A stretch of 64,000 nucleotides of DNA. Source: Onthophagus taurus. Taxonomy: Eukaryota; Arthropoda; Insecta; Coleoptera; Scarabaeidae. How positions within the stretch are numbered: the first letter of the stretch is position 1; every line of letters starts with the position of its first letter. Shown here in pieces: positions 1 to 10,000 of this stretch. Under the pieces are notes generated by a model. That model made no database searches. It worked only from the letters and a program-made list of their open reading frames with translations, and had not been told where the DNA came from. The position numbers were made by a program, and so were the translations under genes. Location: assembly GCF_036711975.1 (NCBI RefSeq), contig NC_091967.1:24924001-24988000 (forward strand), written 5' to 3'.

Positions 1-242
1 AGTGAAGCAGGTCTAGTGTAAATCCTTTCTAGTTTTTCGAGTCTTTTCTCAATCATGTTAAATTTATCTAATAAATCTTTAAGTAAATGTTTGGTTATTC
101 TTTCCGTTATATTAGGAGTGTGATGTGCTGTGAAATCATTTGATAATAATAAAATAAACGTTATCTTAAAAAGTAGAGTCAATTCAACAAAAATATTATT
201 ATTTTCGTATTCATGAGACCAAACTTGACCAATAAACCTCAT
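1..242 (-). CDS. Edge-truncated ORF, unknown
   Basis: On the minus strand an ORF opens with ATG at 242-240 and stays open to the window edge (about 80 codons). Its second half reads as an amphipathic, coiled-coil-like helix rich in Lys, Leu and Glu (for example TERITKHLLKDLLDKF). A hydrophobic stretch (FKITFILLLSN) comes before it. An alternative reading places an intron acceptor (TTTCACAG) around position 147, so that only the helical part is an exon of a gene lying mostly outside the window. It lies opposite the PLAA intron. I do not recognise the family, and chance openness in AT-rich DNA is possible. Confidence 0.3.
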   Translation of the reverse strand, partial: MRFIGQVWSHEYENNNIFVELTLLFKITFILLLSNDFTAHHTPNITERITKHLLKDLLDKFNMIEKRLEKLERIYTRPAS

Positions 243-289
243 GCTGCAGAATCAGTGTTGCCCTGTGTTATTGTTAAATTATTATTTAG

Positions 290-1331
290 GAGCTAGTAGT
301 TATTCAACTGGAACGGGAACAGCAACTTCATCCACAAAGAAGCCATCAACAGCAACTTATGGTGCAAATACAGATCCTTTTACAGGAAGTGCAAGTTACA
401 CCTCAGTCACAAATCAGTTATCGAAATTTTTTCCATTAATGGATTATCGCACATTCGATATGGGCGACCCTGAGGTGATTTTAAAGAAATTAAAAGAGTT
501 TAACCAAAAAGTCGGCGATAGTAACAATCAGATGGAAGAAGCTGATTTAGAAGATGTGGTGAAATTATGCAAACAACATCGATCGGATTTAAAATGTTAT
601 GATAATTTATTTAGGTTGTTAAATTGGCCAGAAGGTAAGAGGAATTTCATTATAAAGGTATGAAATAATTCTCGAATTTTTTTAGACATAGTATTTCCTG
701 TAATTGATATAATTAGATTGGCGATGAAATTAGAGGAAAATAATAAAATTATCTCCGAACGAAACGATGGGGAAATAATCGAAAAATTAAAACCTTTCAT
801 TGGAAATGATTGTAAGGTTCAAAATAACGTCGTGGTATCTTTAAGAACTTTAAGCAACTTCTTTTGTTATAAATCCGGTGAAGAGCTTATGTTTAAAAAT
901 AGGGTTGAAATAATCGAAGATATAGTTGGATTATGTTCGTCAAATAAAAATATTGAGGTAATTAATCAACAAAAATCTTGAACTTTGATTGAAATGAAAT
1001 CTTTTAGGTTGGAATAGCAACATTATTATTAAATTCGACAATACTGAGCCATAAAAAACAAGACGAAATAGGACTTTATTTATTAGCAAATATTTTACCA
1101 GAAATGGTTGCGTCAGTGAATGATCCAGAAGCGCAATTTCGTATATTAGTTGCGTTAGGAACGCTGATTTCTTACGGACCTTTGGCTCATAGACAGCAAG
1201 TAAAGTCAAACGTATTGGAGAATGAAAAATTTAAAGAAAAGATTAAAATTTTAAGTCAAACCGGGTTAACTGATGTTGAAGTGAAGCGAAAAAATTGCGC
1301 TTTACAAGTTCAAAACGAGTTGTCTTTTTAA
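290..1331 (+). CDS. PLAA: PLAA, 3' exons (PUL domain)
   Basis: Phospholipase A2-activating protein (yeast Doa1/Ufd3) is a ubiquitin-binding cofactor of the p97/VCP ATPase in ubiquitin homeostasis and membrane-protein turnover. Only the last three exons are present: 290-634, 686-957 and 1008-1331, giving 312 codons before TAA. A Ser/Thr-rich linker with a DPFTG motif leads into the C-terminal PUL domain (FFPLMDYRTFD, then WPE joined across the first intron to DIVFPVIDIIRLA, then GLYLLANILPE). PUL is an armadillo-like p97-binding module. The N-terminal WD40 propeller and PFU domain must lie upstream of the window. I chose the donor GAAG|GTAAGA at 635 because it joins the reading frame cleanly. 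The gene is convergent with NDUFB7, and its last exon has been partly duplicated downstream. Confidence 0.9.
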
Positions 1332-1438
1332 TTAATTATAAAATTTCAAATACTTTTTGATAATTTATTTAAATATATACAATTACTAAACAAGTTCTAG
1401 TGATTATTTGTATCCAAATAAACCACTTTATTATGTAT

Positions 1439-1511
1439 TTATCCTAAACTTTGCTTTTCTCTGATCATTAACCGACGCTCACGTTCAAATTTTTTCATTC
1501 TAAGGATAAAA
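1439..1511 (-). pseudogene. Spare copy of NDUFB7 last exon
   Basis: This is a 73-nt duplicate of the NDUFB7 terminal exon (3178-3250). It keeps the TTTCAG acceptor, the reading frame and the stop codon. The encoded tail differs by a few substitutions (RMKKFERERRL, ending KQSLG rather than KQRSG). It is the tandem-duplication copy lying next to intact PLAA. It could be spliced as an alternative last exon about 1.7 kb further from exon 2, but the nearer copy is the likelier one in use. Confidence 0.8.
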
Positions 1512-1671
1512 CTGAAATAAAAATATATTAAAAATCCGATTCTAAAATATCGAGGTAATTAATCAACAAACTCTTGAAAATCTCTTTTTATGATTGAAAT
1601 GAAATCTATTAGCCATAAAAAACAAGACGAATTAGGACTTTATTTGTTAGCAAACATTTTACTAGAAATAG

Positions 1672-2844
1672 GTTCCAGGTTTCAGAAAAAGGATCCTTGT
1701 GGAAATATCACCAATTATTAATTAAAGTATCCTCTTTTTAATGCAAAAAGCCGTTTTGAAAAATCACATCCAGTTCTTGAGAAATAAGCTTTTGAAACGA
1801 TCGACAATTTTTTCGAATTTAGCAATTTTCGTCGATTAAGTTTTAAAAATTCGTATAAAATTCATTTCTTGGAATATGAGTTTGAAAACTTCCCAAAGTG
1901 TTAATAAAAGTGTCCTCTTTCCAATGAACCAACCCGTTTTGCAAAATAACATTTAGTTTTTGAGATAACAATATTTGAAGTTTTGATAAAATTCGATGTT
2001 GCAATTTTCATCGATAATTTTCAAAATTAAATAAAACAATACGATGTATGATTAAACTTCTTTCTTGCTATATTTTTATTAAATTCCTTTGTGCCGGTTT
2101 CAACCTAATTTATAAGGTCATCATCAGCCGAATCTACATGACCAAGAAATCACAATTACAAAAATTCTTTAAACAAATTAATCGACAAAATCGAAAAGAT
2201 AAAAATTATACTTATATTTTACTTAGGTAACTAAACAAAGGTGTAAATTTAATATCCAACTGGTCATTGAGAAGGGTTGTTTTTAGTATATTTGTTAATT
2301 TCCAGAGCTTCCAAAAGATCTAATTTAAAACCTTTGTTACATCTATGCAACAATTTTACATTTTCAAAATCGATCTCGTGTCCTGTTTCAATTTTATGTT
2401 TAAAAACATTAGAATTGGTTTTATTTTATGTTCCATTATTCTATTTTACAATTTTCGGCCAGTTTGCCCTATTAATGTTATAATTATTAAAGTGATAATT
2501 AGATAGTACCCTTATTAAGGTTGTATTATTAGAAAAGGCAAGATTAATGTTATATTTCTGAAAAATTCTTTTACTAGATGCTGTTATAGAGTTAAAAGGA
2601 ATGGGGTTTATAGTTTTTAGGTTCATTATTTTAAAAAAGCATCAAAGGAGTTCATTTTGTATCTGACATACATATCTTATCAGCTTTCTTATTAATTTCA
2701 TTTTTATTCAAATTTCTCAATAATGTGGTAATTTAGGGTATCACTTCAGAAATTATAACCATAATGGCTATATAACCAGATATTCAATTGAAGGTGATGC
2801 CGAATATTCGGCTTTTCGCAAAATCACTATCTGTTCCATCACTA
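1672..2844 (-). mobile_element. hAT element copy, 5'-truncated
   Basis: This is an inverted relative of the TSD-defined hAT element at 53772-55496. Its right edge is the same terminal inverted repeat (GTTCCATCACTA), preceded by the subterminal GCCGAATATTCGGC block. Interior sequence repeats the 'cctctttttaatgcaaaa' tandem module of that element. The left terminus is missing, so no TSD can be read. A Penelope-like fragment is inserted inside it. Confidence 0.7.
2046..2640 (-). mobile_element. Penelope-like element 3' fragment
   Basis: The minus strand encodes the characteristic C-terminal tail of Penelope-like elements between 2395 and 2270 (ETGHEIDFENVKLLH, then FKLDLLEALEINKYTK). It is followed by a short non-coding end containing a CCGGTTTCAACCT-type segment (+ strand 2095-2107). 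It lacks reverse transcriptase. It is nested in the hAT copy, which is itself nested in the duplicated PLAA exon. Confidence 0.75.
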
Positions 2845-3177
2845 GTTGTGTCAGTGAATGATCCAGAAGCGCAATTTTGTATATTAGTAGCTTTAGGAAC
2901 GCTGATTTCTTATGGACCTTTAGCTCATAGACAACAAGTAAAGTCAAACTTATTAGAGAATGAAAAATTTAAAGAAAAGATAAAAATTTTAAGTCAAACT
3001 GGGTTAACTGACGTTGAAGTGAAGCAAAAAATATTGCGCTTTACAAGTTCAAAACGAGTTGTCTTTTTAATTAATTATAAATTTTCAAATACTTTTTGAT
3101 AATTTATTTAAATATATACAATTACTAAACAACTTCTAGTGATTATTTGTATCCAAATAAACCACTTTATTATGTAT

Positions 3178-3664
3178 TTATCCTGAACGTTGCTTTTCTC
3201 TGACCATTAATCGTCGCTCACGTTCAAATTCTTTCATTCTAAGGACAAAACTGAAATAAAAATATATTAAAAATCCGATTCTTATCAATAAATTACACCT
3301 ACTCTTCATGTTGGCAATGTAAATATTCATGTTTTTCGTGTTCGCAAGCAACAACCCATGGAAAATTATCCTTACGACAAGTTTGAAATTTCAATAAATA
3401 ATCCACACAGTAATCTCTGTTTTGAGGGGGAATTTTAGCTGAAAGCATGTCCTCTTTCGTTGCATTTACGGCTAATAAAAAATGTACTAGTTTAGTAAAT
3501 CAACGTAACCTCAAATATTACATAAACGTACATCTCCGTTTGCGGGTGCCTTGGAAGCCTTCCTGTGGATCAAATCGCGATTCTTTCAGCGGATGAGGTG
3601 TTACGTCGGGATGATACTTTAAGTTATAAGCATTGTCTATCGTATAACCCATTGCGTTACCCAT
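3178..3664 (-). CDS. NDUFB7: NDUFB7, complex I subunit B18
   Basis: This is an accessory subunit of mitochondrial NADH:ubiquinone oxidoreductase on the intermembrane-space side. Three exons on the minus strand (3664-3532, 3471-3303, 3250-3178) total 375 nt, giving 124 residues. The start is MGNAMGY, whose initial MG suggests N-myristoylation as reported for the family. The middle exon carries the twin CX9C pair (CVDYLLKFQTC and CEHEKHEYLHC) that marks Mia40-imported proteins. The last exon encodes the basic tail RMKEFERERRL. Donors are GTACGT and GTAGGT, acceptors TTATTAG and TTTCAG. It is divergent from NUP160 (373 bp between start codons) and convergent with PLAA. A second copy of the terminal exon lies at 1439-1511. 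Confidence 0.93.
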
Positions 3665-4037
3665 TTTTATTTAGTAAAAATTTCCGCAGGTAAATGACAG
3701 TACACTGAAATGTGACAGTTGACAAGTGACAAGAAATTTTTATATTCTATTAAATGCTAATCTATCAAATGATTAATTATAAAATAAGAATTATTAATGC
3801 TTATGTTATTTAAGTTTATTAAGTTAAATTAAAATCTTTATTACTTATGAATTTATAATTAAATTAAATTTAAATTTTTAAAAATGATTAAGAATATGTA
3901 AAATTTTAATTACTTATACGATCTCATAGATGGCGCAAGTTTATGTTAACCAAGCTGATACAAGTGTTTTAAAATACATCGTTTTCTTTTAAATTTTGCC
4001 GGTTTTCTTTGTGTTATTGTTCAGTTCGGCGGCAAGA
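3665..4037. promoter_or_regulatory. Divergent NDUFB7/NUP160 promoter interval
   Basis: These 373 bp separate two start codons pointing away from each other and must hold both promoters and both 5' UTRs. The middle is very AT-rich; the NUP160 side is less so (GATGGCGCAAG near 3930, GTTCGGCGGCAAG before the ATG). No TATA box in a convincing position was seen. Confidence 0.6.
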
Positions 4038-7000
4038 ATGAGTGATTATCATTTTAGTTACACGGAAGTAATCCCAGATCAAACGATAGTAGAAAAGTGG
4101 AGAGAAATAACTCTTAATACGGGTAGCGTAGTAAACATAACCTCACATAATCACAAATTTTGAATCGAATTACAACAGTTTTAGTTGTATAAGATTATTT
4201 TATAACAAATATTCATTACATTAAGCAAAAATTTAATCGTTTACTTTAATTTAGGTGGGCGACAAAGTACATTGCAAGATATAAAGGTAGCGGAGAGATC
4301 AAATGGTTATTGTTATGCTGATTCAACGAAATCTTGCACAAGAAACCGTTTTATTTATTGGTAAGTTTTCAGTAAACCTCAATTACTTCATCTACAAAAT
4401 ACTTTATTGTGTTTCTAAGAATATACAATTCTCTTGCACTCGTCTGTCATTACAAAAAATAAAAGGAAGAAAAGAAAAACAAAAATAAATAACATTATAC
4501 ACTTAACATCTTTCCTACACTTATTTGTACCTTAACATAGACAATTAAATAACACATTCTACATTTAAAAAGTCCTGAACGCTGTAGAATGCATTGCAAA
4601 TCAAAAAAGGCTTAAGGCGTTTTTTAAGGCTTTTGATAAACATTGGGTGTTAAGAGGCAATTGATTGAACAACTGTTGGGATGTAAATTCCGGTCCCAGT
4701 TGTGACATATTCAAATGGCAGCAGTTTGGCCTGACGTTGTGCCTACCCCTAGTCCTGTATCCATAGATCTCAGGTTGAACTTGGTATGCTGACTTGTTTC
4801 TGTTCACATAAAGTATAGACTCAAGTATAAACTCACAAGGAATCATAAGAATCCTGAGTTTTTAATTAAAGTAATAGAAATTTGCAGTCATCCCTGTAAC
4901 CCACATTGCCCATGACATGAACAGCATGTTGCACATAAGGTCATATTATCAATTAACCACAAAAATGTAAACTATGATTTTATTTGATATTTTGATCAAA
5001 AATGCTTATGTGGAGCTTATTTCCTAATTATCTTTCAGAAAAATACCTAATTAGAGTTCATTGGTATCAGGTGCTTATACACTGCTCAAAAAAATTAGGA
5101 GAACACTTTTTTTTCGAAACCTGTAACTTTTTAAAAAATAGTTCTAGGCAAATCAAATTTGGTTTACTTCAATGGCATATATTTAACTAAAGAAAATTAC
5201 AAAAACAATGTTACAACTCTTAGTTACTTCTAAGTTACACTTAAAAATGTAAATTAATAACGCAAAACTAAGTGGAATAATACATAGTATCAATGAAAGT
5301 CGAGTTTTCTGTGGATTGATGAGGTTTAATACCGTGTATGCCCTCCATCAGCACGAATTACTTCCTCACACCTGCGTGGCATGCTTCGCACTGGTCTGCA
5401 AAGAGATTCTTCAGGTATGCCTTCCCATTCCTTAATCAGGGCTTGTGTCAGTTCCTGTATGGTTAGTGGTGGATTAGGGCGCTTGCGAACACGTCGATCA
5501 AGCTAATCCCATACGTGTTCAATAAGATTCAGTTCAGAACTTAACGTCGGCCATTCCATGACCTGAATTCTACGTTCTTACAAAAAGTTTCTGGTGATGC
5601 TGGCGGTATGTGGCTTTGTATTGTCCTACATTAGGATGAAATTTTAACCGACACCATATGTAGCAGGTACCATTTAGTCCTCCAAGATGTTTTCGATGTA
5701 ATTCATAGCAGTTAGTCTACCAGGAACAACAACAAAATCAGTTCTGTTGTCTATACTGATTCTAGCCCAAACCATAACAGATTCCCGACCAAATCTACTC
5801 ACTTCCTGTACAGTAGCGGCTGCGTAGCGTTCACCAGTGACGAAGTTGCCAATCTCTGTGATCCAGAACAAACCTCATTCGTGCTGCTTTGTGTAGCTGC
5901 GTAATAAGGGTGCGTTTACGTTGGAGCTGCGATAAACGATACCAGCAAAACAACGACATTGTTGTCATAATTTTATATGCAGGTGTTTATATTGGAGCGA
6001 CGCGTTGTTACACACTTGACAGCCGACTAACGATAAGAGTGAGGCTAATTGTATTCCCTGTTTTCTTTGCTATTATAGATCTCCCTTGCGGGACCAAAAA
6101 GATGAAAATCACCACAACAGATTTTTTCTGACAAATCATTTTCAATTCATTTTGCGCTGCTCTCATTACAGCTCTTATCGTTTATCGCAGCTCTCGTTCC
6201 AATATAAACACCTGCATATAAAACTATGACAACAATTTCGTTATTTTGCTAGTATCGTTTATCGCAGCTCCAACAAAGTCTCCAGATTGAGTTAGCCATA
6301 CTGAGAGACGTGCGGCTAAACCCAAATGTTTCTAGGCGGTCGGCAACATCTCGAATTTTCCTAGTGTAAATTTTGCTTAAAACTGACCAATAGCAATCCC
6401 TCTTTGGCGCTTCAATTTGAAAACACTCTCCAAATTAAAAAATAGAGTATAGTATTATATTAGTATGTGACAGCCGGCTCAATATTTTTTTAAAATTATT
6501 ATTCTATATTATTTTACTCTGCAGGATGTCATTTGCTCCACCTAAAACAATCAGGAAGTCATGCAGTGTGAAATCCTTTGTTAACTTATCAGCATCCCTT
6601 AAGATATCACACACATTAGGTTTAAAAATAGACAACATATCATATTTTTTATCAAAAAGAGCACTCAGCCCGTTAGACATGGTTCTTCCTTGGCTATCAC
6701 CAAGCAGGAGAATCCTGGGACGGCTTGAAATCCGCTCCTTGACTGTTGCATGCTCTTTAGTTGTCACTTCGGGGTTCACACTGGAGACATGCACACATGA
6801 CGTCGAAGGTATACATTAATCATTTATATTATTTTGTAGGAGAATAAGTCATGATGTCTTGGAATTAACGGAACAAAGCTTAGACACAAACCTTTCCGAC
6901 AATTCAATACGTTACAAATTTGTTGATACACCGATTTTGGATGGAATAACAATCCACGAAACTCACACGAACGTAATAATTTTAGTTCCAACGGTTTGTA

Positions 7001-10000
7001 GCGTTCATCGTATAATATTTCCTCATCCAACAAAATCGCGTCAGGGTGATTATTATGGGTTCCATCCAGATTTTGTTTTGCCATCAATTTTCGCTGATGC
7101 ATCGGCTGCGCAGGCGAAAAATCCTGCTTCATTTCACATTATAACCAATCCAAGTGGGGCTGGTATAAAAATTATATTTAATTATTTTTATTTTAAATAA
7201 TACTTAAAATTTGTAGGTTCTCATTTACCACATTGCTCAACATCTTGGTATTCGGCTGCCAAAAATGAAGCCTACTTCCTTTTTGCTTATCCAACCGGAG
7301 AAGTTCTTTTGATTAAATACAACGAATTTGGTGGTTGTGAATGTATTGAGTTAAAATCTGAGTCGATTGTTCCGAGGTTTTTGTATGGTTTGGCAGAAAA
7401 ATTTAGGTAATTAATACTAATATTAATAATAAATGTTTTTTCGAAATTATTTTTTGTTTTTAATTTTTAGATCTCGCAGTAGTGATGGAAATGTTGTTGT
7501 TAGTATGGTTTTGCATACAATCGGTCTTGAAACGTACGCTTTTACATTATCTAAAAGTGGTCATCTCCGAGTGTGGTCTTGTAGCAAGGGACAATGTATT
7601 TCCGTTAGCGATATTTTATCTGAAACTGTATCAGGACAAAATCTTTCACATGGAAGTAAATAAATTAATAAATATTAAATATAAGATTTATAAAAAAATA
7701 TTTTTATTAACAGGTCAAAATCATATTTTAAGAAAAGCTGTTGGTGGTAATGAATTAGAATTTATTTTAGCTGTTGTACTTAATTTCTCTCCAGAGTGTC
7801 AATTCCACATTATGCAGCCAGATATTAGCGGAAATCAATTTAAACTTATAAAAATTAGTACATTATTTTCTCCAGGTGTAAGTTATAATCTTATATTCTC
7901 AATAAAATCATAATTTTTATTTTATTTTATTACAATTTTTTTTTAGGTTGACTTGGTAGATTTTTCATTAACATCATCTAGAATTTGGTCTGTTTGGCGT
8001 GGAGAAGACGGCGATTGCAGCGTTTACAGTGCTACACTTGCCACAAATTCAGATAAAGGTTCTCACTGGGTACCAATTCCTCTAGAACCAATCCCTGATC
8101 CAAGTGAACTCAAAGCTGATTCAAATTTAGACCCAAAAGAAACTTACATGCAATATATTTTCCATCCGGGAAGGTTCTCATTAAATATTATTTCTAAAGC
8201 ACTTAGTGTAAGTAATTTTTTTAATGATATTAACTTTTTTAATCGGATTTTCTTTTTAAGATTTACACAAAATCATCAGTTATAAGCGACATCAGTTTAT
8301 CGGCTAATATTTTAAAGCAACAAGTTAATATTGCAGTTGAGAATGATATTCAACAAGAATTACAACAATCTGAAGTAACAGATGATGATTATTTAGATTG
8401 TACCCAATGGTATAGTATTATTATGTTTTAATATTATTCAAAACCTTTAATGCACTAATTTTTGATATACATACCATCAAACATATTGATTTAACATTAA
8501 TATGCATATAATAATATGTATTTCTATTATTTGGTTGCAATTTTTGTTTATTGAGGGGCCAATAGTGCGTCATAAAATTAATACCATATCAAGTAGCACC
8601 AACTTTAACTGATAATTGATTCATATCGAACTTTTTTTATTATACAGGATGTTAGATAAAAACGTCCCAACTGTAACTGTTATTTATATTCCGATTTTCT
8701 TGAACTAAGTATCAAATGAGATGGTATCATGACTACTATGTTTTAGGCTACAAATAAAATTTTTCCAGGGCCATTTATGATATCTTGCGATAATCAAGTA
8801 TATTTGTTTTTCACGTCGTTGGATAGAGTATTTTTTTCTGATTCCAACGATGCGATTTATTGCGAAAAAAATTAAAATATTCTAAATATTTTCTTAAAAT
8901 GTCTTTCCTGGCAATGAGTAGCTTGCCATGATAAAACAAAACACATAGTTGTCATTAATAGTAATTAGTAATTACACTAATTACTGAGTTTCATGTGATT
9001 TCCACAAATCATGAATTGTAATGAACTTACTGATATATTATAATTGTATTTTGAATGCTGAAAAAACTCTAGTGAGGCATTGCGCCCCTACAGAGAACTT
9101 TTTCCGAACAGAAATATTTCAAATCGACGTAAGTTTAGCTATCTACAGAAAAATCTAAGAGAATTTAGATGTTACAAAAAACATGAAAAAGTAAACTGAT
9201 AATTTTATCGAAGTCGTTGAATTAAATGTTTTCAAGAGATACAGTGTGGGCAGTGCTTAAAAACCCCAAATTTAGCAGTAGGAAAAAATGACCCAATCAG
9301 AAGGAGCGAATTATTTGGACAGACGAATGTACCATTTTTTTATTGATGTTATCTTCATCAAGTAGTTAAAATACCACCAGTTGTTAAATGAAAATTTAGA
9401 AAGGTTATTAAAGGATTTGCCGTTTGCTGAGCTGCGAAATTTATACTTCCAGCAAGACGGTGCTACTCCTCATAACGCAAGAATAAACGTTAATTGGTTG
9501 AATCAAAATTTTAATAGACGATGGATCGGTACGTATGGACCTATTTGTTGGCCTGCGCGTTCATCTGACATTCCTTTGGATTTTTGGGTTTGGGGATACA
9601 TAAAAGATCGTGTTTATTTACAAGTGCCAGAAAATACAGACATTCTGAAGGAACGAATAATGATGAATTTTGAACGTTTATAAGTTTATTGTTTTGTTTT
9701 GTTTGAGTTATAATGATTTATTGTTCTTTATGACATACTAGTTTTTTACGAAAAAAAAACTAAGGGATGTGTTAATAAATACTGTTAGTCAAAAAACATT
9801 TTGATTCTTTTTCTACTTTTGCTGACAGATGCGCGTTTTTGTTTTATCATGGCAGGCTACTCAGTAAAAACAGAGTACATTGTTAAGGGAATATTAAAAG
9901 TACTTTAATTTTTTTGTTGCAAGAAGTACTTAATAAATGTTGATGTGTTGCACATCGTTGGATTCAGGAAAAAAAATGGATTGGTTTGACATAGAAGTGG

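Larger units (their letters stand above)
1600..3069 (+). pseudogene. Broken second copy of PLAA exon 3
   Basis: Positions 1613-1671 and 2846-3069 match PLAA exon 3 but are separated by a mobile-element insertion. About 45 bp following the acceptor (encoding VGIATLLLNSTILS in the intact copy) are missing. Late in the exon a single-base difference near 3028 changes the frame (QKILRF rather than RKNCAL), so this copy cannot encode the PUL C terminus. It is a non-functional leftover of the tandem duplication. Confidence 0.8.
951..3290. repeat. Tandem duplication of PLAA/NDUFB7 tails
   Basis: The block 951-1549 holds the end of PLAA exon 2, intron 2, exon 3, the short intergenic gap, the NDUFB7 last exon and the start of its intron. 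It is repeated as 1550-3290. The second copy lacks about 45 bp at the start of PLAA exon 3 and is interrupted by a transposon at 1672-2844. The copies remain highly similar (for example GTGAATGATCCAGAAGCGCA in both), so the duplication is fairly recent. The junction near 1549/1550 falls where the NDUFB7 intron sequence meets a second PLAA intron 2. Confidence 0.9.

Noticed and set aside
6526-6819. Plus-strand 97-codon ORF
   Set aside because: Shadow of the minus-strand SGNH-type frame, which carries the recognisable motifs.
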